A stretch of DNA of 64,000 nt from Oscillochloris sp. (GCA_012032775.1 JAAUQO010000005.1:1-64000); one strand, 5' to 3'; counted from the first letter of the stretch, positions 1 to 10,354 are shown. Notes: generated from the sequence alone by a model not told the origin. Numbers and translations: made by a program.

Positions 1-27
1 CTAGCTGTGTAAAAGCCTTGATCGAAC

Positions 28-520
28 TGAGTCGGCGGCGCGTGACGATACCCCCGATTCTGTTCTTTGCCGCCATCTCTCTCTCCGCACATGGCGGAGG
101 CCCTTTGTGGCGCGCCGGGTATTACCCGGTCTACCCGCAGGGCTGCGATGCGAGCAAGCGGGGTGGTACGAGCGCCTGAGCCGTAGCCCATGCTCCCACC
201 GATGAGCCTGCCCCACGCACCTTGCTCCCCATCAGCCGGCGCAGTCGCCTGGCCGCCGACATTGCTGCCGGCGCCGGTGCGCTCTCACCGCACCCTTTCA
301 CCCCTTACCGGGTCGCCCCGGCGGGTCTGCTCTCTGTTGCCGTCTTGCGTCACGGCGGGATTACTACCGCCGTGCCCTCGCTTACTGTTTCGCGAGGCGG
401 CTTTCTGAGTCAATGCAAGCTGCAAAACCCGTTGGGCAAAGCCATGTCGCATTTTGCACGTTGCATTGACTCAGGCGAGGAGTCGGGAAGTTCCTCTAGA
501 TCACTCCAGCGGCGACTCAC
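28..520 (-). ncRNA. rnpB: RNase P RNA (bacterial, type A-like)
   Basis: Reverse complement carries GAGGAACTTCCCGACTCC (P4 5' side), GGTAAGGGGTGAAAGGGTGCGGTGAGAGCGCACC (CR-II/CR-III region), AGACCGGGTAATACCCGG, and ACAGAATCGGGGGTATCG (P4 3' side). Ends pair as P1 (TGAGTCG/CGACTCA). Confidence 0.9.
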
Positions 521-582
521 CACATATGCTTCGCGGTCATTATAGCACGTTCGCCCAACGATTCAAGGACGCCGTTAATGGT

Positions 583-1740
583 TCAGGAGTATTCCCGACG
601 GACCAGATCGCCCAGCCGGCGGGCGCCGAGTTCGAGTTCGTCGGGCGGCAGCAGGCTAAACGAAAGGCGCAGGTAATTGTGTCCGCCGCCGGCGGGAAAG
701 AATCGCGCGCCGGGTAAATAGGCAACACCTGCTGCTTCGGCGGCAGGCAGGAGTTTCGCCGTATCGAGTTGTTCGGGCAAACGGATCCAGATGAAGAATC
801 CGCCCAGCGCCGGCTGCCACTGACAAGTCGGCGGCAGATAGCGGGCCAGCGCCGCCAGCAAGACGTTGCGGCGCTCGCCGTAGGCGGCCCGCAGGCGTTG
901 CACATGTGCTGCGTACAGATCCAATTCAAAAAAGGCCGCCGCCACATGGGCCGTAAAGTGATTGACCCCGCCGCCGCTATCGAGCAAACCGCCGGCCACA
1001 CAGCGTTGTACGATCTGCGGATCGGCCTGTACCCAGCCCAGCCGTAACCCCGGCGCCAACGATTTGGCGAACGAGCCGAGCCTGATGATCGGCCCGCCGG
1101 GCGCAAAATTATAGACCGGCGGCGGCGGCGGCGCATCATACCAGAGCTCGGCATAGGCGTCATCTTCGATCATCAGCAAGCCCTCGCGGCGGGCCAATGC
1201 TGCCAGGGCGTAGCGCCGATCCGGGGTGAGCGTGGCGCCACTGGGATTGTTGAAGGTTGGAACATGGTATACCAGCGCCACACGTTCGCCGCGCCGCCGC
1301 AGCATTGTCAACAGGGCGTCGATGGCCTCCACATGCAATCCCTGCGCATCACTCGGCACGCCGACCAACTGCAAGCCATGGTCGCGAAAGATCTTCTGCG
1401 CCAGGTGGTAACTCGGCTCGCCAACCAGTACCACGTCGCCGGGGCGGGTAAGTTGCACGCAAAGCATCTCCAGGGCTTGTGAGATTCCGCCGCTGATCAA
1501 AAAGTGATCCTCCGGCGGCACATCACCCTCGGTTTGCGCCAACCGCTGACGGATGGCCTCGATCAAGCGGCCCGGCCCTTGTTCGGCGCCATAGGCCAGT
1601 GCCTCGGCGCCCGCCGTTTCTAAAGCGTAGGTTGCGGCGCGCGCCAGATCGGCCGTTGGTAAGAGGGCGGCATCGGGATGTCCCCAGCCGAATTCGACAA
1701 TACCCGGCCGCAAGCTGAGCTGAATATCGGGAAGTGCCAT
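583..1740 (-). CDS. PLP-dependent aminotransferase (class I/II, MocR/2-aminoadipate-like)
   Basis: ORF with ISGGISQALEMLC, YHVPTFNNPSGATL, and RLGSFAKSLAPGLRLGW (PLP-lysine motif). Confidence 0.9.
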   Translation of the reverse strand: MALPDIQLSLRPGIVEFGWGHPDAALLPTADLARAATYALETAGAEALAYGAEQGPGRLIEAIRQRLAQTEGDVPPEDHFLISGGISQALEMLCVQLTRPGDVVLVGEPSYHLAQKIFRDHGLQLVGVPSDAQGLHVEAIDALLTMLRRRGERVALVYHVPTFNNPSGATLTPDRRYALAALARREGLLMIEDDAYAELWYDAPPPPPVYNFAPGGPIIRLGSFAKSLAPGLRLGWVQADPQIVQRCVAGGLLDSGGGVNHFTAHVAAAFFELDLYAAHVQRLRAAYGERRNVLLAALARYLPPTCQWQPALGGFFIWIRLPEQLDTAKLLPAAEAAGVAYLPGARFFPAGGGHNYLRLSFSLLPPDELELGARRLGDLVRREYS

Positions 1741-1861
1741 CGATCGATCCTTGCTCTTAGCGAGTTCTTAGCCAGTTGTTCGGTCGTGATGGTATCATAA
1801 CAGGGAACGGTACAAGCCCTCATGGTAGCGGCGGCGCTTTGCTCCCGCCTCCCCAATTCTT

Positions 1862-3313
1862 ATGCATAACTATCGCCGGCCGGTTTACGTAACGCTTCTC
1901 CTGCTTTTGATCAGCGGATGCACAATTGCGCCGCAACTTGGTTTTGCGCCGACACCTACTGTCCCGCCTTTACCAACGGCTTTGCCGACGGCGGAGATCG
2001 CGCTCAGCCCCACTGCAACGGCGGCTCCCAGCGAAACAGCCAGCCCAACGCCGCTGCCGAGTGCGACGCCGACTCCCAGTATCACACCCGAGCCAAGCCC
2101 AACCTTCGCGCCCTTGCCGCCCACGCCGACGTTGCCGGCTTTGAGTGCCGATGAGCGCAGCCGGATTTTCGAAGAGGTCTGGACATTGGTGCGCGACCGC
2201 TATCTGTATGAGGATTACGGTGGCAATGATTGGGATGCGGTGCGGGCCGATTTGGCACCCCAAGTTGCAGCGGTGGTTTCGGCCGACGAGTTTTATGCGC
2301 TGATGCGCGGGATGATCGAGCGATTGAACGACGAGCATTCGCGCTTCGAGACGCCCCAGGATGTTGCGGCGCAGCAAGCTGAGTTCCGGGGTGAATTGAA
2401 GTATGGCGGAATCGGTGCGATCATTCGCACGACTGAAGAGGGCGGCCTTGTGATCAATGTCGCGCCCGGTAGCCCGGCCGAGCAGTCCGGTATTCAGCCG
2501 CGCGAGTTGATTGTGGCCATAAACGGCATCTCCTTTGTCGATAGCGAAGCATTCGGGTCTGAGGGGCCAATCGGCATGGTGCGCGGTGAGCCGGGAACGG
2601 CGGTGCGTTTGACGGTGCGCAGTTCCAACGGAAACGAGCGCGAACTTGATGTGATTCGGGCGCCGATCGATCAGGATGTCTTTAATCAGGTTGTTGGGCG
2701 GCGACTCGCCGGCACCAATGTAGGATACGTCGAGATCCCGAGTTTCTATGTCGATGCGATCGATACCAAAGTCCGCGCGGCGGTCGAAGCGCTGCTGGAC
2801 AGCGGTGATCTCGATGGCTTAATCCTCGATGTGCGCGCTAATTCGGGCGGTTACGTGCATCTGATGCGCAATTCGATCGGGTTGTTTGTGGATGGCGGTG
2901 TGATTGGGACAACCAGCGGCCGTTCCGACAGCGAGTCGCAGATCATCCCAAACGGTCAGGTGATTACGGGAACCGGGGATCTGCCGATCGCCGTACTGAT
3001 CAGCGAAGAGACGGCCAGCGCCGCTGAGATGTTCGCCGCCGGGATGCAAGTGCTTGGCCGGGCCCAGGTGATTGGCACGGCGAGCGCCGGCAATACCGAG
3101 AATCTCTACAGCTATACATTCGACGACGGCTCGCGCCTGTTGCTGGCCGAAGTTGCCTACCGTCTGCCTGATGGTTCGTTGATCGAAGGAACCGGCGTCT
3201 TGCCGGATCGCGAGGTTGCGGCCGAGTGGTGGCGCTATGATCCGGAACTCGATCCACAGGTGCTTGCGGCGATCGAACAGTTCGGCTTTGCACCGATTGT
3301 TCAGCGGCCGTAA
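1862..3313 (+). CDS. S41 family C-terminal processing peptidase with lipoprotein-like signal, Pro/Thr-rich linker and PDZ domain
   Basis: LLISGC lipobox-like start, P/T-rich linker, PDZ region (YGGIGAIIRTTEEGGLVINVAPGSPAEQSGIQ), LILDVRANSGGYVHL, and ETASAAEMFAAGMQ catalytic region. Confidence 0.9.
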   Translation: MHNYRRPVYVTLLLLLISGCTIAPQLGFAPTPTVPPLPTALPTAEIALSPTATAAPSETASPTPLPSATPTPSITPEPSPTFAPLPPTPTLPALSADERSRIFEEVWTLVRDRYLYEDYGGNDWDAVRADLAPQVAAVVSADEFYALMRGMIERLNDEHSRFETPQDVAAQQAEFRGELKYGGIGAIIRTTEEGGLVINVAPGSPAEQSGIQPRELIVAINGISFVDSEAFGSEGPIGMVRGEPGTAVRLTVRSSNGNERELDVIRAPIDQDVFNQVVGRRLAGTNVGYVEIPSFYVDAIDTKVRAAVEALLDSGDLDGLILDVRANSGGYVHLMRNSIGLFVDGGVIGTTSGRSDSESQIIPNGQVITGTGDLPIAVLISEETASAAEMFAAGMQVLGRAQVIGTASAGNTENLYSYTFDDGSRLLLAEVAYRLPDGSLIEGTGVLPDREVAAEWWRYDPELDPQVLAAIEQFGFAPIVQRP

Positions 3314-3343
3314 ATACCGCGCGTGGCGAGATCAACCCTAAAC

Positions 3344-4147
3344 CTAGACATCGGATTTCATCAGTAGTACCGGGATCGGGCTTAAATCAAGCAGATCCCC
3401 GGCGATGTCTTCGAGAAGCAACTGATCGAGCGGCGTTTCGGCGCGATGAGCGCCGATCACCAGCAGATCGTAGCCGTGGGCTGTGTCGGCGATCTCATCC
3501 AGCACCAGGCCAACCCGAATGTCGATCTGCGTCTTCAGGCCCGCCGTTGTCAGCACATGCGCCACCTGACTCAGCACCAGCGCCTCGGCTGAATGGCCGG
3601 CCAGAAATGCTTCGCTTGAGGGCGGTTGGCGTTGGAATCCTTCAAACAGCAGCGACTGTTGCGAGATAACATGCAGAATCGTGACTTCCGCTTCAAGCGG
3701 CGCCAGGAGGCGCGCGATCATCCAGGCGTTTGCGCGCGTGGCCGGATCGCCGCCGCTTGCCAGAAGAACCCGGCGGATCGGCCCGGTGCGGCCCTGGATT
3801 CGCAGCGCTGCCGGATGTAGTTTCTGGGCCAGCCACTTGCTGCGCTGTCCGCGAATGAGCCGTTGAAGTGCCGGTTGGAGCCGGCCGAAGATCACCAGAT
3901 CATACTCATGCTGGTCGGTAGCGCGTTGAAGCGCCTCGACGGCGTTTCCGTCGTAGGTAAGCAGGAGCCGTGGCTGGTCGTCCGGCAACTCCAGCCGTTG
4001 CACCGCATCGTGCAACAGTTCTACATGTTGGGCGCCGCCACCGCTCACCAGGGTTACCGATTGAGCGGCAGTGCGAAACAATGGTGCGGCGTAGGCGAGC
4101 ACCTGTTCGCGGCTGGGTGCAGGGCCGGCGTAGAGCAGAATGCGCAT
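3344..4147 (-). CDS. Universal stress protein family (tandem Usp-like)
   Basis: MRILLYAGPAPS..., VLLASGGDPATRANAWMIARLLAPLEAEVTILHV, and DLLVIGAHRAETPLDQLLLEDIAGDLL. Confidence 0.75.
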   Translation of the reverse strand: MRILLYAGPAPSREQVLAYAAPLFRTAAQSVTLVSGGGAQHVELLHDAVQRLELPDDQPRLLLTYDGNAVEALQRATDQHEYDLVIFGRLQPALQRLIRGQRSKWLAQKLHPAALRIQGRTGPIRRVLLASGGDPATRANAWMIARLLAPLEAEVTILHVISQQSLLFEGFQRQPPSSEAFLAGHSAEALVLSQVAHVLTTAGLKTQIDIRVGLVLDEIADTAHGYDLLVIGAHRAETPLDQLLLEDIAGDLLDLSPIPVLLMKSDV

Positions 4148-4154
4148 GCCGAAA

Positions 4155-5306
4155 TTATATCCTAACAAACAAAAGCAGGAGTGGTATCAACAGCATCACG
4201 CCGAGAAATAGCGCCAGCGTGCGATTATTGCGCACAATCAGTTCTTGTACGTGCAGTAAACTGCGGGAAAACGGCCGGTATGCCAGCAGCAGAACCCCGA
4301 GCGAGATCAGAGTAACGCTGAACACCTCGATAAAGACAATCGTGAATGCCGCCGGTCCGCCGACAATTAATGCCGCTATCAGGGTATCGATAAAGGTCGT
4401 GATATTGGCGCCCATAATGTAGGGCAAGGTATTTTCGCGCCGGATCATCCCCTTCGCCGAGAGCGGCACCAGAATCGCGAGCGACACCGAAACAGACAGT
4501 GTCACCGAGGTGACGACGGCGCCGAGCAAGAACATGGCCATCGGTTTATAAACCAGGCGCCCAATCCGGCGAAACGCACTCCGCTCCGGGTCCATCTCCG
4601 GCAAGGCCCGATCGAGCAGTGCGAAAGCCGCCAACAACACGCCTGCGCCAATCGGGAGCAGGCTCCATTCGGGGAGATATTGCTGCGCCAGTAGTACTGC
4701 CGGCGCGATGATGACATCGATAAAGGAAGCGAGCGGGCTATCGGCGTTGACGTGCATGGTGCCGATCAGATTGCTGCTCAGCAACCAGTATCCAAGCACC
4801 AGTGCCGGCAGGTAGATCGCCGCTGTAACAAGCAGTGCCAGCACCCCGATCGAGATACTGGCGGCACGCCGATGGCCGCGTAGGTAGTACAAAAACCCGA
4901 CGAACAACACAATAAACGATGCCCCAAGCCGTGAGCCGGTGATCATGGTAAAGGTTTGTAGGCTGTCAATCGCTCCTGAGGCGAAAAACGAGACCCCCAC
5001 CGCAGCTACCGGTGAGCCACTCAGAAAGAGGTATGCCAGCAACCAGCCGAAACCGAGTGCGCTCGCCGGGGTAGTCACGTCGAGCAAGGCGATCAACTGC
5101 CGGCCATAGCCGGCTGCACCGGTTTTCAGTAACTCCAACGCCAGCACAAACAGAAACAGCCCACCTGCGGCGAAGATAAGCCGCCTGGCTGTAGCAAATG
5201 AGAAAAGTTGTGCCGAGAGAGGTGGTCCGACTTCGTTCGGCAAGGGCACCGCAAGCGTAGCCTCGGCGCCGGCCTCGTTGCCGGTCGATCGTTCACGCTC
5301 GTACAT
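4155..5306 (-). CDS. Na+/Pi-cotransporter family-like membrane protein
   Basis: Many TM segments; IMGANITTFIDTLIAALIVGGPAAFTIV and LGASFIVLFVGFLYYLRG resemble NptA/PNaS repeats. Confidence 0.65.
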   Translation of the reverse strand: MYERERSTGNEAGAEATLAVPLPNEVGPPLSAQLFSFATARRLIFAAGGLFLFVLALELLKTGAAGYGRQLIALLDVTTPASALGFGWLLAYLFLSGSPVAAVGVSFFASGAIDSLQTFTMITGSRLGASFIVLFVGFLYYLRGHRRAASISIGVLALLVTAAIYLPALVLGYWLLSSNLIGTMHVNADSPLASFIDVIIAPAVLLAQQYLPEWSLLPIGAGVLLAAFALLDRALPEMDPERSAFRRIGRLVYKPMAMFLLGAVVTSVTLSVSVSLAILVPLSAKGMIRRENTLPYIMGANITTFIDTLIAALIVGGPAAFTIVFIEVFSVTLISLGVLLLAYRPFSRSLLHVQELIVRNNRTLALFLGVMLLIPLLLLFVRI

Positions 5307-5473
5307 GCCGTTCTCCTAGCTGATAACGTACGCCGCTCGACGGATTACCGGATTGTATCTGGTTAGTATACTGAACAGAATCTTCCGTGGCTAGTAGGCA
5401 AGGTGTGTGTTTGTTCATATTTGCCGGTATGAGCCGGGATTTTGTTGTTGCGCACCATCTTGGGAGGAATAGC

Positions 5474-5961
5474 ATGAGTGCTCAGAAAAGCACGATTGGA
5501 CGACTGGTACAGGTGAATGTCAACCCGCAAGGCGGTGTGCCGAAATATGCCGTGCCGTCCGCCGAGATCACCACCGAGGGTGTGATTGGCGACAAGCAGC
5601 GTGATCGGCGCTTCCATGGCGGGCCGACACGGGCGGTTTCGTTGTATGGGCAGGAGTTGATCGATGCTTTGCGGGCCGAAGGACATCCGATCGCCGCCGG
5701 CAGTACCGGCGAGAATCTCACGGTCTCGGGGCTCGATTGGTCAGTGATTGCGGTTGGTGATCACTTGCGGGTCGGTGATTGGGTGGAACTGGAGATCATG
5801 GCCTATGCTGCGCCATGTAGCAATATCAGCGCATCATCGCCGAGGGCGAGTTTACGCGGATGAGCCAGAAGCTGCATCCCGGCTGGAGCCGGCTCTACGC
5901 CCGTGTACTTTCGGAGGGCGAGGTACATCCCGGCGATATGGTGATATGGGAGCGGGCATGA
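5474..5961 (+). CDS. MOSC domain protein, apparent frameshift near 5831
   Basis: MSAQKSTIGRLVQVNVNPQGGVPK...GDKQRDRRFHGGPTRAVSLYG...GSTGENLTV...APCSNI, then continued in another frame RIIAEGEFTRMSQKLHPGWSRLYARVLSEGEVHPGDMV. Restoring one C re-joins the frames. Confidence 0.8.
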
Positions 5962-6002
5962 TCTGGAGCGGGGAGCCGCTAAAGACGCAAGATCTTGTGT
6001 TT

Positions 6003-7823
6003 CTAGCGGCGCGCCCACTCGCTCACATTCCAGGTGATCGGAGCGGTTGGGTCGGATTCAACGCCGGCCAGCGTCGGATTCACGATCGTCACATCGACGC
6101 GCTGGAAAAGGGGTAGCACCGGCAATTCCTGGGTAAAGAGCCGCTGTTGCAGCACATAGGCCTGCTCGCGTTCGGCCCGTTCAAGTGCGGTGGTAGCGGT
6201 ACGAATCGCTTTGTCGGCCTCGAAGAAACACCACCCTGGGAAGTTATTCCCGGTCCAGCCATTCGATTCGCTGGGCACACCGGTGCAACTCCAGCGTTCC
6301 CATCCGCGTGGATCGGTCTCGGCGATCCAGGCGAACAGCGCCAACTGGAAACTCCGCCGGAAGAGTGGACCATTCAGGCTATACAACTCTTCGGTTGGAA
6401 GTTCTTCGATATTGAGCGCGATCCCTACTTCGGCCAGATTAGCCTGAATCTGTGCAGCGGCGCTCTGTCGCAGCGGCGAGCCGGCAGTTGTGGTCAACGT
6501 CAGAGTGATCGGCTGGCCGGCGGCTTCACGAATGCCATCACCGTCGCTGTCGAGTAGCCCGGCTTCATCAAGCAGCCGGCGCGACTCGGCGGGGTTGTAG
6601 GGGTAGATCGTGAGTTGTTCGATCGGCGCTGCGGCCCACTGGTCGGGCACAATCCAGCTATTCAGCACCGACGAAAGTCCGCCTTGTAGTTGATCGACCA
6701 TTGCCTGGCGATCGATGGCGTGGGCGATCGCCCGGCGCACACGAATATCCTGAAAAAGCGGCACATCCAGGTTAAAATCGAGATGCTCCCAGATCGGCCC
6801 CGGCACCGCTTTCAGATCATACGCGCCCGTTTCGGCTTCCTGTTGCAGCACCGCCAGATCCTCCGGCAGCAATGCATCGGTGACTGCGAGATCCAGACTT
6901 CCTCCGCTGACGGAGCTGCGCAATAACTCAAGATCGTCGCGGAACAGGAATATAATTGCATCAGGCCCACCGGAATTGGGATAGTGCGGATTGCGGATGA
7001 GTCGCAAACTGCCCTGATCGCGGCGCTCGATCATATACGGGCCATAGCCGATCGGCAAGAGCGCAAATTCGGTTGTGCGCAGCGTTTCCAGGTCGAGATC
7101 GGCCATCAGATGGCGCGGCAACGGCGTCCAGTAGGTTGTCAGATACGCCGGATCGGTGTAATCCGGCCTGAGTATGGCGCGCGTCGTATAGTCGTCGATC
7201 TGTTCGTACGATTCGATCAGCGCCAGGCGCGTGTCGGCTTCCTGGCCAAGACTGATCTGTTGGGCGATTTCGTAGGCAAAGATCGAATCTGCCGCAGTGA
7301 CGGGTGTGCCGTCGGCCCAGCGCAACTCCGGATTCCAGCGATAGGTGACACTCAGTTGCTGAACCTGGGTGATTGTCTCGGTCGGCTCGGCGCTAATCTG
7401 GCCGGTCTGATCGAGAAAGACATCGACCATGTCGATCGTCACATCGCCGTTTTCCAGCGATGGAACGCGCTGGAGCACGCCGGTGGTGGTATAACGATAA
7501 CTGTGGGCCAGCAGCGGCGCCGGGAAGATCAACTGGCTCATCGGCGCCGTCGCGCGCTCATCGGCGCTATCGCTGAAATACGGCAACAGATCGCCTGGTG
7601 CGTTCAGCAAACCGATCCGCACCAACGAATCCGCGATCGGCGAACTGGTTGGCTCCGCAACAACTGTCGGATCGGGCGTCATCGTTGCCGGCGGCATTGT
7701 CGGCGACGAGGACAGGCCGGTTGGGGGAACAGTCGGTGGTGTACGTGCAACACCGCCCTCGATCTGACATGCGGCCAGGCTCAGGGCGATGACGATGAAC
7801 AATGCAAGACGTAGGACAGTCAT
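6003..7823 (-). CDS. ABC transporter substrate-binding protein, family 5 (peptide/nickel type), lipoprotein
   Basis: IALSLAACQ lipobox; WNPELRWADGTPVTAADSIFAYE; DIRVRRAIAHAIDRQAMVDQL; YNPAESRRLLDEAGL. Confidence 0.9.
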   Translation of the reverse strand: MTVLRLALFIVIALSLAACQIEGGVARTPPTVPPTGLSSSPTMPPATMTPDPTVVAEPTSSPIADSLVRIGLLNAPGDLLPYFSDSADERATAPMSQLIFPAPLLAHSYRYTTTGVLQRVPSLENGDVTIDMVDVFLDQTGQISAEPTETITQVQQLSVTYRWNPELRWADGTPVTAADSIFAYEIAQQISLGQEADTRLALIESYEQIDDYTTRAILRPDYTDPAYLTTYWTPLPRHLMADLDLETLRTTEFALLPIGYGPYMIERRDQGSLRLIRNPHYPNSGGPDAIIFLFRDDLELLRSSVSGGSLDLAVTDALLPEDLAVLQQEAETGAYDLKAVPGPIWEHLDFNLDVPLFQDIRVRRAIAHAIDRQAMVDQLQGGLSSVLNSWIVPDQWAAAPIEQLTIYPYNPAESRRLLDEAGLLDSDGDGIREAAGQPITLTLTTTAGSPLRQSAAAQIQANLAEVGIALNIEELPTEELYSLNGPLFRRSFQLALFAWIAETDPRGWERWSCTGVPSESNGWTGNNFPGWCFFEADKAIRTATTALERAEREQAYVLQQRLFTQELPVLPLFQRVDVTIVNPTLAGVESDPTAPITWNVSEWARR

Positions 7824-7873
7824 AGGATGGCCGATTGTAGGCGATCAGGGTGAATTTGTCGAATAAGCCGCTA

Positions 7874-8443
7874 TTAGGGCAGAGGATCGTCCCGGCGGTT
7901 TATGCCTTGTACCCACTCGATCGCCTGCGTTTCAATCGTGTCTCGGGCCTGGGTACTATCGATTATCAGGTGCGGAACATCGATCGGGTAGTTATACGAG
8001 GCGCTGCGGCGGTGCATATGTTGTTGCAGATCGCTCCAACTGGCGATCTCGTGGGTCGGTTCGCCGAGTGCGGCGCGTTGTTCGATCCGTTGCCGCCACA
8101 GGATTGGATCGGAGCAGATACACTCGATCACCACGAGTTGTGCGCCCACTTCACTTGCCACCCGCCGGGCGGCGGCGTAACCCTGGGCTTCGGAGAGCGG
8201 GCTATCGCAGACGACACTGACGCCATGGAGTAGTTGGCGCCGCGCGATACGAAACATGGCCACATAGGCTAATCCGCCCGGATCGGGATAGCCGACCAGC
8301 AGATCTTTGATGTCGTCCTTGTCAACGACGGCGATCTTCAGCCGTATGCCCAGCGCACGCGAAACCGCGCTTTTGCCACAACCAGGGTGACCTTTTAATG
8401 CGATCAACAGTGGCGCAGAATGTTTCGCAGGCGCTAGGGCCAT
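7874..8443 (-). CDS. AAA/zeta-like P-loop kinase (ATP-binding protein)
   Basis: ALKGHPGCGKSAVSRALG Walker A, VVDKDDIKDLL, and VVCDSPLSEAQGY. Confidence 0.75.
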   Translation of the reverse strand: MALAPAKHSAPLLIALKGHPGCGKSAVSRALGIRLKIAVVDKDDIKDLLVGYPDPGGLAYVAMFRIARRQLLHGVSVVCDSPLSEAQGYAAARRVASEVGAQLVVIECICSDPILWRQRIEQRAALGEPTHEIASWSDLQQHMHRRSASYNYPIDVPHLIIDSTQARDTIETQAIEWVQGINRRDDPLP

Positions 8444-8450
8444 AACGACA

Positions 8451-9431
8451 TTACTCTCTTGGTGGAAGATCGCGCGCTGCCGGCAATCCACCAAGGCCCA
8501 CGGCGGATTGTACGGCTCGTTCGACGGCGCGGGCGAGCACGTCGGCGGCAAGTGCGCCGATAATCAACGGATGTTGCGCCGGTCGTTTGCCGGTGGCCAG
8601 TGCAAAAACGGTATCACCGTCGAAGGGTGTGTGGACGGGCCGGATGGTTCGCGCCAGGCCATCTTGCGCCATCTGCGCGATCTTGCTTGCCTCGGCCTTG
8701 GTTAAGGTTGCGTCGGTGGCGATAACCGCAAGGGTTGTATTCTGACCGACCCCTTTGGCTGAAACCGATCCCCTAAATGCGGCTTGAAGAGCCGGCTGCC
8801 GCAGCAACTGCATGGTATCGACGAGTTGATTTTCGTCGCGTGCGCCGGCGAGTATCGGGCCATGTTCGGCCCACACATCGCCATACGCATTCACGACCAC
8901 CAGCGCTCCAACCGTAGTTCCATCGGGCAGTCGTTCGCTCCAACTCCCGACACCGCCCTTCATCGCGCCGCCGATACCAAGCACCTTGCCCACGGTCGCG
9001 CCGATTCCGACGCCGACGCAGCCTTCGGCAACGCTATTTCCGGCGGCCTCGCAGGCGGCCCGGCCCATGGTGGCATCAGGAAAACCGGCCTGGCCAATAC
9101 CAAGATCGAAGATCACGGCGCCGGGCACAATCGGGATGCGCGCAAACGGCGTATCGAAGCCATGGCCGTGTTCGCGGAGCCAATCGACCACACCGCCGGC
9201 AGCGGCCAGGCCAACAGCGCTACCGCCACAGAGTGCCACGGCGTGAACCTGCTGCACCATTGCGGTCGGATCGAGCAAGTCGGTCTCGCGGGTGCCGGGG
9301 GCGCCGCCGCGCACATCAACCCCGCCGACGGCGCCCTCAGGCGTCAGCACCACCGTCACACCGGTAAGAAGTTCGTCGTTCTGGGCGTGGCCGACCAGCA
9401 GGCCGGCGACATCGGTGATGGCTGGGGGCAT
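8451..9431 (-). CDS. P1 family peptidase (DmpA/aminopeptidase-like Ntn hydrolase)
   Basis: VRGGAPGTRETDLLDP, ALCGGSAVGLAAAGGVVDWL, MKGGVGSWSERLPDGTTVGALVVVNAYGD, and NTTLAVIATDATLTKAEASKIAQMA. Confidence 0.92.
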   Translation of the reverse strand: MPPAITDVAGLLVGHAQNDELLTGVTVVLTPEGAVGGVDVRGGAPGTRETDLLDPTAMVQQVHAVALCGGSAVGLAAAGGVVDWLREHGHGFDTPFARIPIVPGAVIFDLGIGQAGFPDATMGRAACEAAGNSVAEGCVGVGIGATVGKVLGIGGAMKGGVGSWSERLPDGTTVGALVVVNAYGDVWAEHGPILAGARDENQLVDTMQLLRQPALQAAFRGSVSAKGVGQNTTLAVIATDATLTKAEASKIAQMAQDGLARTIRPVHTPFDGDTVFALATGKRPAQHPLIIGALAADVLARAVERAVQSAVGLGGLPAARDLPPRE

Positions 9432-9451
9432 CGGGAACTCCGGGGGGTGGC

Positions 9452-9494
9452 GTAAGGCCGAAGTATTTCGCTACGCAAAATGCTTCGGCCTTAC
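9452..9494. terminator. Strong intergenic hairpin downstream of the zinc-ribbon gene
   Basis: GTAAGGCCGAAGTATTTCGCTACGCAAAATGCTTCGGCCTTAC, near-perfect inverted repeat. Confidence 0.65.
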
Positions 9495-9495
9495 A

Positions 9496-10020
9496 TTATC
9501 TTGTCACTTCTTCGGGTTGCATCGCCGGATAGGTAGATCCGATCAACGTCGGCGCATGGGCGGAACCCCCCTGGTGTGAAGAGTCATCGCCGCAGTAAGG
9601 GCAAACGCTCCAGGTCAGATCGACCACGCGCGTACAATTGTTGCAGCGGCGGCGCAATGTTGTCACACAGTGGGGACAGATCACAAAATCGGGTTCAATT
9701 GGGCGCTGGCATTCGGGGCAAACATATTTCTCTTCAATATCGCGGCGCAAATACTCTTCTTCGAGCGAGCGCTCATATTTTTCGGCGAGTGTTTGCGGCG
9801 GGCGCAGAATCAGGTGCAGCAGAATACCGGCGAACGGCAGCAACAGCACCAACCCAACGGCGAGCACCTGCACCGAGATCTCTTCGCTACGCCGGCGAAT
9901 ATCGCGATAGGCCCACAACACCGAGGCGGCCCAGAGGAGGATCAGGTATGCTCCGAGCAGCACGCCGAACACCTGGAGTAACGGAATAATATTCGCCAGT
10001 AGATCTTGTATTGCTTCCAT
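9496..10020 (-). CDS. Membrane-anchored zinc-ribbon protein
   Basis: TM segment at the N-terminus; CPECQRPIEPDFVICPHC and CNNCTRVVDLTWSVCPYCG. Confidence 0.75.
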   Translation of the reverse strand: MEAIQDLLANIIPLLQVFGVLLGAYLILLWAASVLWAYRDIRRRSEEISVQVLAVGLVLLLPFAGILLHLILRPPQTLAEKYERSLEEEYLRRDIEEKYVCPECQRPIEPDFVICPHCVTTLRRRCNNCTRVVDLTWSVCPYCGDDSSHQGGSAHAPTLIGSTYPAMQPEEVTR

Positions 10021-10027
10021 CGAACTC

Positions 10028-10354
10028 CTACAGTTTTGCTGTTTCAGCGCGCAGCACAAACACCGTCGCGCCGCCGACCTGCACCTCAAGTGGGGCGGGC
10101 GGATAAAACTCACCAGACTCCGCGATCGGCGGCATTGGTGATACAAAGCGTGTTCGCGTCGAGCAATGTTCGCGAACAGTGGCGATCACCACATTAACCT
10201 GCGGATCTTCCACGCTCAGCATCAATGTTACATTGCCTTCCCGCAGGAAGCCGCCCTGACTACTGAGCCGGGTGACGCGAAAGCCTTTTTCCGTCAGGGC
10301 CGCAACAAGATTGCTCGCGTCCTGATGTTGGACAACAGCGAGGATGAACTTCAT
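10028..10354 (-). CDS. Cyclic-di-AMP receptor-like protein (DarA/PstA/YaaQ family)
   Basis: MKFILAVVQHQDASNLVAALTEKGFRVTRLSSQGGFLREGNVTLMLSVEDPQV; adjacent to tmk, as in Firmicutes. Confidence 0.8.
   Translation of the reverse strand: MKFILAVVQHQDASNLVAALTEKGFRVTRLSSQGGFLREGNVTLMLSVEDPQVNVVIATVREHCSTRTRFVSPMPPIAESGEFYPPAPLEVQVGGATVFVLRAETAKL

Noticed and set aside
1-545. Small ORFs in the first 545 bases
   Set aside because: They overlap the RNase P RNA and have no protein-like features.
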